DNA from: DATFUL01 sp041499035
GTDB lineage: Bacteria; Patescibacteriota; Microgenomatia; UBA8517
Length of the DNA: 29,959 bases
Assembly: GCA_041499035.1 (NCBI GenBank)
Contig: JBGQJK010000009.1
Coordinates: forward strand, 1 to 29,959
Reading direction: 5' to 3'
Part shown: in pieces, positions 7,062 to 14,109 of the stretch
How positions within the stretch are numbered: position 1 is the stretch's first letter
Layout: each line of letters opens with the position of its first letter
Position numbers and translations under genes: made by a program
The notes under the pieces: generated by a model
Databases searched by the model: none
Told to the model about the DNA's origin: nothing
The model's input: the letters and a program-made list of their open reading frames with translations, nothing else

Positions 7062-7550
7062 GTGGAAGATTTAATTGTTGAGTTTTTTGCGACATTTTTT
7101 ATCTGGTTTTTGTTTTCGGGGCTTCTCCTCTTGTGGTTTATTGACGGCAAAATTAAACGTGAGCAGGTTATTCATGCCCTTTTTGCCTGTCTCTTTGCCT
7201 TTTTGGCGGCAGTTCTTATTAAACATTTCTTCCCGACTGTTCGGCCATTTGTTCTAAACGGCAGGGAGACCGACGTTTTTATTAGACCCACTGACGGGGC
7301 GTTTCCTTCCGAGCATACGGTTATTGCTTTTGCCCTGGCAGTTACTGTATTTATGCACGATAGAGCTGTAGGCTGGTGGTTTTTGGTTTCGGCCCTCATT
7401 ATCGGAGTTGCTAGAGTTATCGCAAACGTTCATTACCCGATAGATATAGTAGGTGGTGCATTTCTTGGCACAATCGTAGCCGTAATTGTCGAGAAATTAC
7501 ATTTTTCCGATCTGGTTTACAAATTTTCTCCGAGAAGAAAAAAGAAATAA
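7062..7550 (+). CDS. PAP2-family phosphatase (probable undecaprenyl-diphosphatase)
   Basis: 162 residues with about five hydrophobic segments. All three PAP2 motifs are present: K54-x6-R61P62 (KHFFPTVRP), P82-S-E-H85 (in place of PSGH) and R118-x5-H124-x3-D128 (RVIANVHYPID), giving the full phosphatase triad. The bacterial members dephosphorylate undecaprenyl diphosphate (BcrC type), phosphatidylglycerol phosphate or related lipids outside the membrane. The partner kinase encoded 21 bp away in the opposite direction favours carrier-lipid recycling. GTG start; the start is fixed by the -10 box 11 nt upstream. The C-terminus is basic (SPRRKKK). Confidence 0.9.
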   Translation: MEDLIVEFFATFFIWFLFSGLLLLWFIDGKIKREQVIHALFACLFAFLAAVLIKHFFPTVRPFVLNGRETDVFIRPTDGAFPSEHTVIAFALAVTVFMHDRAVGWWFLVSALIIGVARVIANVHYPIDIVGGAFLGTIVAVIVEKLHFSDLVYKFSPRRKKK

Positions 7551-7556
7551 TAGCTA

Positions 7557-7585
7557 TTGACAACTAGCACTTAATCATTTAGACT
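7557..7585 (+). promoter_or_regulatory. Sigma70-type promoter of lon
   Basis: A perfect TTGACA (7557-7562), a 17-bp spacer and TAGACT (7580-7585). The start codon is 16 nt beyond the -10. A CIRCE-like palindrome occupies the spacer and the -10 (separate entry). Confidence 0.65.
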
Positions 7586-7590
7586 GCTAA
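7564..7590 (+). promoter_or_regulatory. CIRCE-like operator (predicted HrcA site) upstream of lon
   Basis: CTAGCACTT (7564-7572), a 9-nt spacer, then GACTGCTAA (7582-7590). Compared with the CIRCE consensus TTAGCACTC-N9-GAGTGCTAA, 7 of 9 and 8 of 9 bases match, with exactly the right spacer length. It starts directly after the -35 and covers the -10, the position expected for repression by HrcA and release on heat shock. Confidence 0.7.
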
Positions 7591-7601
7591 TCTAGGCTCA
7601 A

Positions 7602-10049
7602 ATGACGACAGACTTAACTAAAAAAGATACGAGTAGAAGAGTTCCAATAGTCCCTATCAGGGGCAGCGTAGTTTTTCCACATTCAGATACACTTCTTTCT
7701 TTCGGGCGCGAAAAGTCAGTTTCTGCAGTTAACTCCGCTTTCCAGGAGGACAGGGTCGTTGCCATTTTTACACAAAAAGATCCCAGAACTTCCGACCCCG
7801 GTAAAGAAGACTTATACGAAATTGGTACAATCGCAACTATTACTCAGATGATGTCCACGGAAGGCGAGGTGCACGCCTTAATCCGCGGCCAAGCCAGAAT
7901 TTCTCTGAAAGAAATTATTGCTCAGGAACCGTTTTTAATCGGTAAAGTCGAAGAAATTCCTGAGGAGATTGGGAACATGGTGGAAATCAATGTATTGGCC
8001 AAAAAACTTCAGGAACTTTTCAAAAAAGCAGTAAACCTGGGGAAGCAGGCGGAAATTATGACAGTGATGAAGCTGGTGTCGGGACAAGTTGAACCGATAG
8101 AGCTCAGTGACCAAATAGCCTCGGTATTGGAAATTAAACCTGCGGAAAAACAAAAGCTTTTGGAGGAACCCAATTTAAAAAAGCGTATCGAGCGGGTGAC
8201 GGATTATTTGGCCAAGGAAGTAAATGCCCTTGAAATCGAAAGAACTATTTCGAGTAAAACACAGAAGCGCTTTGAAGATCAAATGAAAAAAGCGATGCTT
8301 AGGGAAAAGAAAAGAACCATCGAAAAAGAGCTGGGGGAGATGGACGAGGATGATAGCGAACTGACCAGCGAGGAGGTCAAAGAATATAAACTTAAGATCA
8401 AAGAAGCGGGAATGCCAGGGGATGTTCACGAAAAAGCCGAAAAAGAGCTTAAACGTTTGGCCGAAATGTCGCCTAATAATCCGGAAGGTGCGTACCTCAG
8501 GAATTATTTGGATTGGCTAACGGATATGCCCTGGAGCAGGGTAACACCTAATAATGTTTCCATTAAGAAAGCGGCAAAAATTTTGGAAGATGAACATTAC
8601 GGGATAGATAAAGCCAAGGAGAGGATTTTGGAGTTTTTAGCCGTAATGAAAATCAAGAAGGATCAAAAAGGGAAATCCGAGCAAAAAGAAGGCGATTCCC
8701 AGGCTCACCCGACCATTCTTTGCTTCATCGGCCCTCCCGGTGTCGGTAAAACTTCTATAGGCCGTTCAATCGCCAAAGCCCTAAACCGTAAATTTGTCAG
8801 GGTTTCCTTGGGAGGTATCCGTGATGAGGCTGAAATCAGAGGCCACAGGCGGACATATGTCGGCGCCCTTCCCGGCCGTATTATTCAGGGAGTAAAGGAC
8901 GCAGGCACAAAAAATCCGGTTTTTATGCTTGATGAAATAGACAAAATAGGAGTGGACTTTAGGGGCGACCCTTCCTCTGCCCTTCTTGAGGCATTGGACC
9001 CCGAGCAGAACAGAGAGTTCTCGGATCACTATCTTGAAGTTCCGTTTGACCTCTCCCAAGTTATGTTTATTTGTACCGGAAATATTCTCGACACCATTCC
9101 GGCGCCCCTAAAGGACAGGATGGAAATAATTACTTTCCCGGGATATACCGAAACCGAAAAGTTCAAAATTGCCAAGAAATTCCTTTGGCCAAAGACTCTT
9201 AAATCCAATGGAATTGAGACTAAAAAGATTGATATTACAGAGAACGGACTTAAAGAGGTTATCGGTTTTTACACTAGGGAAGCGGGAGTTAGAGGACTGG
9301 AACGGAACCTAGCCAATATTTGCAGGAAGGTAGCCAGGATGATCGCGGAAGGCAAAAAATATCCCAAAAAGGTTGAAACTGCGGACGTCCGGAAGTTTTT
9401 GGGGTCCCAGAGATTTACTTCACAGATTGCAGGCAAAAAAGACGAAGTGGGCCAAAGTACGGGCCTTTCTGTAACGCCTTTTGGCGGCGAAATACTCTTT
9501 ATCGAGGTATCCCTCATGCCCGGCAAGGGTAAACTGCTCCTTACGGGACAGCTTGGGGATGTTATGAAAGAAAGCGCCAAGGCGGCATTTACCTGGACTC
9601 GTTCCCACTATCATGACCTGGGCTTGAGGCGCGACTTTGCCGATAATATAGACGTTCATATACACGTTCCCGAAGGAGCAGTGCCCAAGGACGGCCCGTC
9701 CGCAGGAGTTGCCATAACAACCGCCCTGGTATCGGCCCTAACGGGCATTCCCGTTAGGCGTGAGGTAGGCATGACCGGCGAGGTTACTTTAAGGGGTCAT
9801 TCGCTGGAAATCGGGGGACTCAAAGAAAAGTCTATTGCGGGGCACCGCGCGGGATTAAAAATTATAGTTGCTCCGAAAGACAATAAAAAAGACCTGGATG
9901 ATATACCAGCCGAGGTTAAAAAGGACGTTAAGTTTATTTTTGCAGAAGAGGTGGAGGATGTCTTGAAAGTGGCGCTGACCACGTGGCCGGTTAAGGTCAG
10001 TAGTTCCATCAAATTTACCCCAATGTCTGAAGCCTTGATGGCTAATTAA
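7602..10049 (+). CDS. lon: ATP-dependent protease Lon
   Basis: 815 residues, full length for LonA. The N-terminal substrate-binding domain (about 1-210) begins at VPIVPIRGSVVFPHSD, and a charged helical region follows. The AAA+ module has Walker A GPPGVGKT at 377-384 and Walker B in VFMLDEID. The protease domain has Ser700 in DGPSAG and Lys743 in GGLKEKS, 43 residues apart as in E. coli Lon. It degrades misfolded and regulatory proteins in the cytoplasm. Lon is the only gene of its transcription unit. The CIRCE-like site on its promoter implies heat-shock control by HrcA. Its stop overlaps the convergent VanW-like gene by four bases. Confidence 0.98.
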   Translation: MTTDLTKKDTSRRVPIVPIRGSVVFPHSDTLLSFGREKSVSAVNSAFQEDRVVAIFTQKDPRTSDPGKEDLYEIGTIATITQMMSTEGEVHALIRGQARISLKEIIAQEPFLIGKVEEIPEEIGNMVEINVLAKKLQELFKKAVNLGKQAEIMTVMKLVSGQVEPIELSDQIASVLEIKPAEKQKLLEEPNLKKRIERVTDYLAKEVNALEIERTISSKTQKRFEDQMKKAMLREKKRTIEKELGEMDEDDSELTSEEVKEYKLKIKEAGMPGDVHEKAEKELKRLAEMSPNNPEGAYLRNYLDWLTDMPWSRVTPNNVSIKKAAKILEDEHYGIDKAKERILEFLAVMKIKKDQKGKSEQKEGDSQAHPTILCFIGPPGVGKTSIGRSIAKALNRKFVRVSLGGIRDEAEIRGHRRTYVGALPGRIIQGVKDAGTKNPVFMLDEIDKIGVDFRGDPSSALLEALDPEQNREFSDHYLEVPFDLSQVMFICTGNILDTIPAPLKDRMEIITFPGYTETEKFKIAKKFLWPKTLKSNGIETKKIDITENGLKEVIGFYTREAGVRGLERNLANICRKVARMIAEGKKYPKKVETADVRKFLGSQRFTSQIAGKKDEVGQSTGLSVTPFGGEILFIEVSLMPGKGKLLLTGQLGDVMKESAKAAFTWTRSHYHDLGLRRDFADNIDVHIHVPEGAVPKDGPSAGVAITTALVSALTGIPVRREVGMTGEVTLRGHSLEIGGLKEKSIAGHRAGLKIIVAPKDNKKDLDDIPAEVKKDVKFIFAEEVEDVLKVALTTWPVKVSSSIKFTPMSEALMAN

Positions 10050-10663
10050 TCGTCCTCGGTCACAGCTACACTTAGGTTTGTTCCGTCGTAGTCAAATACA
10101 AAAGTTACAGGCTTGTTTTTACTGTTCGTAATGTATAAGTTTCCCATGGGACTCGGGGCCATAATAGCCACACCGTACTCTTTAGGCACATCCGGGATTG
10201 TGGCAAAATTGTGGTTACTTGGCGCGTATGCCGAGAGTCCCGCATCCAACGCTACCCAATAGATCAGCGAGGCTAAATGGCAAACTCCGTCACCTATTAA
10301 TAAGCCGTCGGATTTGTAGCCTTCGGTCCACATAAAGCGGGTATTCATGGTTTTAACCACGTTGAGGCTGTAGCCAGGCAGTGTCCCGTCGTGGAAGGCA
10401 AATTCCTGGCCGGGGTTGAGCGTAAACTCATAGTGAAACGGCTTTTCTACCTTGGTCCAGTCGACCTCAGCCTTGCTCTTTACGGCTCCATCCATGTAAT
10501 TCACGGCTAAAAGTATATTGTCCTTAAAGACATCATTTACAAAGGTGTTGCCATATCTGTCAGTCAGCGGGAAGCTGTGTGAAGCTAAAACCACGTTTGA
10601 AGCAGCCTCAACTCGAGGCTGGTATATGGCTAAATGGACTAGTAAGAACAGTTCGGGTAACAT
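10046..10663 (-). CDS. VanW-like exported protein
   Basis: 205 residues from the ATG at 10663; a TTG at 10684 would add seven residues but lies in the loop of a palindrome, so the ATG is preferred. The N-terminus (MLPELFLLVHLAIYQPRVEAAS) looks like a short signal sequence. The body contains GDGVCHLASLIYWVALDAGL, then NHNFATIP, then YITNSKNKPVTF, the order of conserved blocks in the VanW family (G-x-G-V-C-q, Arg/Asn-x-H, then N-N-s). VanW proteins occur in vancomycin-resistance and cell-wall loci, but their biochemistry is not established. It is convergent with lon and divergent from the L,D-transpeptidase gene, which also points to the envelope. Confidence 0.75.
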   Translation of the reverse strand: MLPELFLLVHLAIYQPRVEAASNVVLASHSFPLTDRYGNTFVNDVFKDNILLAVNYMDGAVKSKAEVDWTKVEKPFHYEFTLNPGQEFAFHDGTLPGYSLNVVKTMNTRFMWTEGYKSDGLLIGDGVCHLASLIYWVALDAGLSAYAPSNHNFATIPDVPKEYGVAIMAPSPMGNLYITNSKNKPVTFVFDYDGTNLSVAVTEDD

Positions 10664-10671
10664 ATCCAAAA

Positions 10672-10694
10672 ATCCCTGAGACAAGCTCAGGGAT
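10672..10694 (-). repeat. Perfect palindrome between promoter and VanW-like start
   Basis: ATCCCTGAG and CTCAGGGAT form a perfect 9-bp stem with a 5-nt loop. On the minus strand the stem runs straight into five Ts, which looks like an intrinsic terminator, yet it lies between the promoter and the start codon. It may be an attenuator or a REP-like inserted palindrome. Confidence 0.6.
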
Positions 10695-10702
10695 GAGGCT
10701 GA

Positions 10703-10731
10703 AATATACCATACTACAGGGTATTTGTCAA
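10703..10731 (-). promoter_or_regulatory. Promoter of the VanW-like gene
   Basis: Minus-strand TTGACA (10731-10726), 17-bp spacer, TATATT (10708-10703) preceded by TGG: a near-consensus promoter. The -35 shares the palindrome TTTGTCAAA with the -35 of the divergent transpeptidase promoter. Confidence 0.65.
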
Positions 10732-10753
10732 ATAGGTGGAAATCGTCTAACCT
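10725..10753 (+). promoter_or_regulatory. Possible promoter of the L,D-transpeptidase gene
   Basis: TTGTCA (10725-10730), 17-bp spacer, TAACCT (10748-10753), 5 nt before the ATG. The -10 is weak (3 of 6). The -35 overlaps that of the VanW-like gene on the other strand. Confidence 0.35.
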
Positions 10754-10758
10754 GTATT

Positions 10759-11466
10759 ATGGCCAAGCGGAAACTCCAAAAAAATCGGCTTAACTGGCCA
10801 TTTTTTCTTATCCTACTTATTTCGGTACTAATCCTCGGCCTTTTGATCATTTTTTGGTCACTTACACGCCCTTTTTGTGCAAACTCAATAAGTTGTAAGG
10901 ACAGCCTTAGTCTTAAAGTGGAAAATGTGGCCACGGGCGTGTTTAACGGCCAGAAAATAGTTCCTCCCAAGGTTGATTTAACGAAAAAAGAACCTGTAGT
11001 CGCAGTTCTCGGAGAGGCAACCGTTAAAGGGGAAAAACATATATATGTTGATTTAACAAATCAAACTCTCTCTGCTTATCAGGGAGACACGCTTTTTATG
11101 CAGGTGCCGGTTTCTACAGGCAAATGGCACCCGACTCCCGATGGTGACTTTACTATTTGGGAAAAGCTCCGGGCTACCCGGATGACAGGCGGAACAGGGG
11201 CCGATTATTACGATCTTCCCAATGTTCCTTATGTCATGTTTTTTAGCGGACCAAGTGCCTCTGCCGGAGCAGGTTTTAGCCTCCACGGAGCCTATTGGCA
11301 CAATAACTTCGGCCACCCCATGAGCCACGGCTGTGTAAATATGAGGATAGTTGATGCCCAAAAACTTTATGATTGGGTTAATCCAATTACTACAGGAAGT
11401 ATTACTGCGGCCACAAAGGACGACCCCGGCACAAAAATAACAATATATGGACAACCACCAAACTAG
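10759..11466 (+). CDS. L,D-transpeptidase (YkuD domain), membrane-anchored
   Basis: 235 residues from the ATG at 10759. A longer in-frame extension upstream crosses the promoters and is rejected. A basic N-terminus (MAKRKLQKNR) precedes one transmembrane helix (about 13-36). The YkuD domain begins near KHIYVDLTNQTLSAYQGD and contains H176 (SLHGAYW) and the catalytic S189-H-G-C192-V-N-M motif, so it should be active. Such enzymes form 3-3 peptide cross-links in peptidoglycan outside the membrane, or attach proteins to it. The next gene begins 20 nt before this stop, so the two are co-transcribed. The family is certain; the exact bond formed is not. Confidence 0.93.
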   Translation: MAKRKLQKNRLNWPFFLILLISVLILGLLIIFWSLTRPFCANSISCKDSLSLKVENVATGVFNGQKIVPPKVDLTKKEPVVAVLGEATVKGEKHIYVDLTNQTLSAYQGDTLFMQVPVSTGKWHPTPDGDFTIWEKLRATRMTGGTGADYYDLPNVPYVMFFSGPSASAGAGFSLHGAYWHNNFGHPMSHGCVNMRIVDAQKLYDWVNPITTGSITAATKDDPGTKITIYGQPPN

Positions 11467-12052
11467 GGTAATAATTGTGGCCAGTTTAGTCATTTCGGCC
11501 GTTATAGTTTTTTTTGTTTTGGATGCAAAAAGGCTACCGGCCGGCCTTCCAACAAGTACGCCACCTGTAGCCAATGCGGAAACTTCTCAAGTGTCGTCAG
11601 TTACTTCTTCCGACGGAAATTGGGTTTTAACTATGAAGCAGGCCAAGGCTAAAGACATGGTAATGTACAGGTTTTTGGCAACTGACGATAACGGTAATCA
11701 GAAAGAAATATATACAAAGACTGTTTCCGCGGGAGATATATTTTCGATCCCGCAAAACACATTTTCACCCGACGATAAATACTTCTTTTTGAAGGAAACG
11801 AACCCCGCAGGGACCAACTATCCGGTTATGACTACTTCCGGCGTTCCAATTGCAAAGGAGGCGCTTTCTCTTGATATTTCGAGCCTGTTTGCGGCCAAAT
11901 ACTCAAACTACGTAATTACGGATGTAACAGGCTGGGGAGGCCAAACTCTCCTGGTGATCAATACGGATAAGCTAAGTGGAGGACAGGGTCCTTCATTCTG
12001 GTTTGACCTGACCTCAAAGTCCTTTATCCAGCTTTCCAATAGGTTTAATTAA
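11447..12052 (+). CDS. Membrane-anchored hypothetical protein (201 aa)
   Basis: N-terminal helix (about 7-25, VIIVASLVISAVIVFFVLD), a Pro/Thr-rich linker (about 30-50), then an all-beta extracytoplasmic part (SSDGNWVLTMKQAKAKDMVMYRFLATDDNG... to LTSKSFIQLSNRFN). The pattern of S-D-G-N-W and F-S-P-D-D-K-Y-F recalls single blades of WD40/PD40-type propellers, but no complete domain is recognised. It overlaps the L,D-transpeptidase gene by 20 nt, so co-expression and an envelope role are likely. Its last 24 codons have a decayed copy at 13691-13762, on the other side of the dockerin gene. Confidence 0.75.
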   Translation: MDNHQTRVIIVASLVISAVIVFFVLDAKRLPAGLPTSTPPVANAETSQVSSVTSSDGNWVLTMKQAKAKDMVMYRFLATDDNGNQKEIYTKTVSAGDIFSIPQNTFSPDDKYFFLKETNPAGTNYPVMTTSGVPIAKEALSLDISSLFAAKYSNYVITDVTGWGGQTLLVINTDKLSGGQGPSFWFDLTSKSFIQLSNRFN

Positions 12053-12056
12053 AAGT

Positions 12057-12065
12057 TGGTATAAT
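12057..12065 (+). promoter_or_regulatory. Extended -10 of the dockerin-protein gene
   Basis: TGGTATAAT, consensus hexamer with TG extension, ending 7 nt before the GTG at 12073. No -35 is evident. A leaderless mRNA is predicted. Confidence 0.6.
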
Positions 12066-12072
12066 TTTAGTT

Positions 12073-13689
12073 GTGGTACAACATCGCCCTAAAGTTAGCC
12101 CACTCCTTTTATTGGGAATTCTATTAATTTTTTTCTTGGTTTATTTTTTTATATATAATTGGCCCAACTTAAGAAAGTCATTTGCTTCGGTCTCTGTAAA
12201 TATTCCTGTAAAACAGGCAGTCGTTTACGTTGCTCCCAAATTTGGCACTAGCGGCGGATTACTTACAGCCTCCGACATTGCTTCAAAAATGCAGCTTGTT
12301 ATTTATGCCAGGAATCAAATGAACGGAAACCTTTCCGGTTACTTGTCAGCCGGTTATAAAGGGGATGCTCTTATTTACTTGCTTGAGGACGAAATTTACG
12401 GGCCATCCGGGCTCAGCTCGATAGCCTCACAGTCATACTTATGTACTTCTGCCCAAAAACAAGTCAATGTCAACTCAAATAATGCCACTATGGATACTGG
12501 GGATTTTTGTGAAATTCATGATGCAATAATTAGCCATACAGCCCTTCCTGATTACCCCGATATCTTTCCTACGGAGAACTGGTTTCTACATAAATCCGAC
12601 GGTAGCCGGTATGTTAAATCGAGTGGTTCCTCAACAATTTATCGGCCTAATCCTGGTGATGCCAATTGGCGTGAATATTTCTCAAGACGCGCATTAAGGG
12701 AGCTGGTAAATTCTGATCCGAATCATCCTGCTGTGGCTGGTTCTATGGGGCTTTTTATAGATAATGTTGATCTTTCCTGGACCAAAGTCCTGAGCGACGG
12801 AGGGGCCCCAAAAGAGTATTCCTCAAGTAATGCCTATACTAATGCTACTGTAGGATTTGTAAGTTATGTTCACTCAAAACTCCATTCGGGCGTCCACAAC
12901 TTTCCAGTTTGGGGAAATATGATCTCCGATCCCAATACCGGTACAAGCTGGAATATCTATTCACCCTCCCTTGAGGGTGGAATGGCAGAAAGCTTTGGAC
13001 TTAGTTATGGCGGTGGGCCACACTCTTTACAATCCACTATAAATGAGCTTGCTCAGGCTGAAAGTTGGATATCCAGTGGAAAGGACTTTCTGGCAGTAAT
13101 CCAAGGTAACTCCTCCCAAGCCTACAATAAATACACACTTGGCCTTGTTTTATTGGTTACGGATGGCGTACATGCTTCATACAAATATGCAAATAATTCG
13201 GGTTCATATGGCGAATACTACGAATTTCCTGAACTTAACCTTGCTCTTGGGGCTCCTTTGGAGGCCAAGAGAAAGATGTCGGACATCCCCTTAGTTTATG
13301 CCAGAAATTTTAGATGCGGTTCAATAAGTGTTGATTTAACTAATCATACGGCAAGTTTTTCGACCGCCTCCTGTTCGGGGGCTACCAACCCGCCAACACC
13401 CACACTGACTTTACCACCAACTCCTACGCATACTCCTACTCCCACAACCTCCCACACGCCAACACCGTCACCTGCTTCAACTCATACCCCAACTCCATTG
13501 CCGACTGCTTCATCTTTAATAAAAGTTGGCGATGTTAACGGAGATGGGCTAGTAAACATTGTGGATATAGGCATAATGATTGATAACTATGGTAGTTCCC
13601 ATCCTGCGAACCCGAAAGCAGATATAAATAAGGATAATATTGTAAATATCGTCGATATAGGCATCGTGATAGACAACTACGGGAAGTGA
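12073..13689 (+). CDS. Secreted glycoside-hydrolase-like protein with C-terminal dockerin
   Basis: 538 residues from a GTG. A signal anchor covers about 12-30. Residues about 48-430 look like a TIM-barrel hydrolase of the putative glycosyl-hydrolase type seen in GHL15/TM1410-like proteins. The strand-end motif FIDNVD (228-233) and E306 in GGMAESFG are candidate catalytic acids, and tryptophans and prolines are spread as in sugar-binding barrels. A Thr/Pro linker (about 438-485) leads to two Ca-binding dockerin segments: DVNGDGLVNIVDIG and DINKDNIVNIVDIG, each followed by NYG. Dockerins bind cohesins, so this enzyme may dock onto a surface scaffold; no cohesin is visible in the window. Substrate unknown. 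The hydrolase call is tentative, the dockerin call is firm. Confidence 0.78.
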   Translation: MVQHRPKVSPLLLLGILLIFFLVYFFIYNWPNLRKSFASVSVNIPVKQAVVYVAPKFGTSGGLLTASDIASKMQLVIYARNQMNGNLSGYLSAGYKGDALIYLLEDEIYGPSGLSSIASQSYLCTSAQKQVNVNSNNATMDTGDFCEIHDAIISHTALPDYPDIFPTENWFLHKSDGSRYVKSSGSSTIYRPNPGDANWREYFSRRALRELVNSDPNHPAVAGSMGLFIDNVDLSWTKVLSDGGAPKEYSSSNAYTNATVGFVSYVHSKLHSGVHNFPVWGNMISDPNTGTSWNIYSPSLEGGMAESFGLSYGGGPHSLQSTINELAQAESWISSGKDFLAVIQGNSSQAYNKYTLGLVLLVTDGVHASYKYANNSGSYGEYYEFPELNLALGAPLEAKRKMSDIPLVYARNFRCGSISVDLTNHTASFSTASCSGATNPPTPTLTLPPTPTHTPTPTTSHTPTPSPASTHTPTPLPTASSLIKVGDVNGDGLVNIVDIGIMIDNYGSSHPANPKADINKDNIVNIVDIGIVIDNYGK

Positions 13690-13690
13690 C

Positions 13691-13762
13691 GTTCAGGGCC
13701 CGCCATCCTGTTTTAATACAGCCTCAAGGTCCTTTATCCAGCTTTCTAGTAGGTTTAACTGA
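13691..13762 (+). pseudogene. Decayed copy of the 3' end of the 11447-12052 gene
   Basis: Aligned without gaps to 11981-12052, 54 of 72 bases agree, and 34 of the last 39. The frame still reads ...SRSFIQLSSRFN-stop against SKSFIQLSNRFN-stop. It begins one base after the dockerin gene's stop. Nothing of the rest of the gene is recognisable, so it is a remnant of a duplicated neighbour. Confidence 0.7.
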
Positions 13763-13779
13763 GGAAAATAAATTCGGAA

Positions 13780-14085
13780 TCATTTCTTTGGCATACTCTG
13801 GACAACAATGTAGTGGTCTTTTGCTTTATAAATTTGCATTGGTAGCTGGTTCTGGCATTTATCATAAAGCTCTTCGAGAATAGTTTTAAGCGGAATTCCT
13901 GTACCAGGGTGAAAGTATTCCTCGGCGGCTTGCATGGTTATGGTAGCGATAGTCTCAGTTTCATGCTTTTCCATATCAACTCCAATCGCACTCGCTGCAC
14001 TATCAAGGCTTATTTCAGTCATTAGCTCGCCTAGCTTGATCCCAAGTTGCAGACACTCCGGAGTTGCTTCCACCACAGCCGGCAT
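13780..14085 (-). CDS. Hypothetical protein (101 aa)
   Basis: Unrecognised, soluble and acidic: MPAVVEATPECLQLGIKLGELMTEISL..., then a segment HETETIATITMQAAEEYFHPGTGIPLKTILEELYDK and a final beta segment DHYIVVQSMPKK. Helices dominate. A TATAAT box on the minus strand (14089-14084) overlaps the ATG itself, so if that is the main promoter, the true start is the GTG at codon 4 (14076) or 5 (14073). Alternatively it is read from the promoter of the gene upstream (14487), 24 nt away, in which case the ATG is usable. The two small genes may form one unit. No function can be proposed. Confidence 0.6.
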   Translation of the reverse strand: MPAVVEATPECLQLGIKLGELMTEISLDSAASAIGVDMEKHETETIATITMQAAEEYFHPGTGIPLKTILEELYDKCQNQLPMQIYKAKDHYIVVQSMPKK

Positions 14086-14109
14086 TATACCGTGAATTGT
14101 AGTTTGAAG

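Noticed and set aside
10579..10758. Upstream in-frame extension of the L,D-transpeptidase (60 residues)
   Set aside because: It overlaps the VanW-like gene and both divergent promoters, and would bury the membrane anchor inside the protein.
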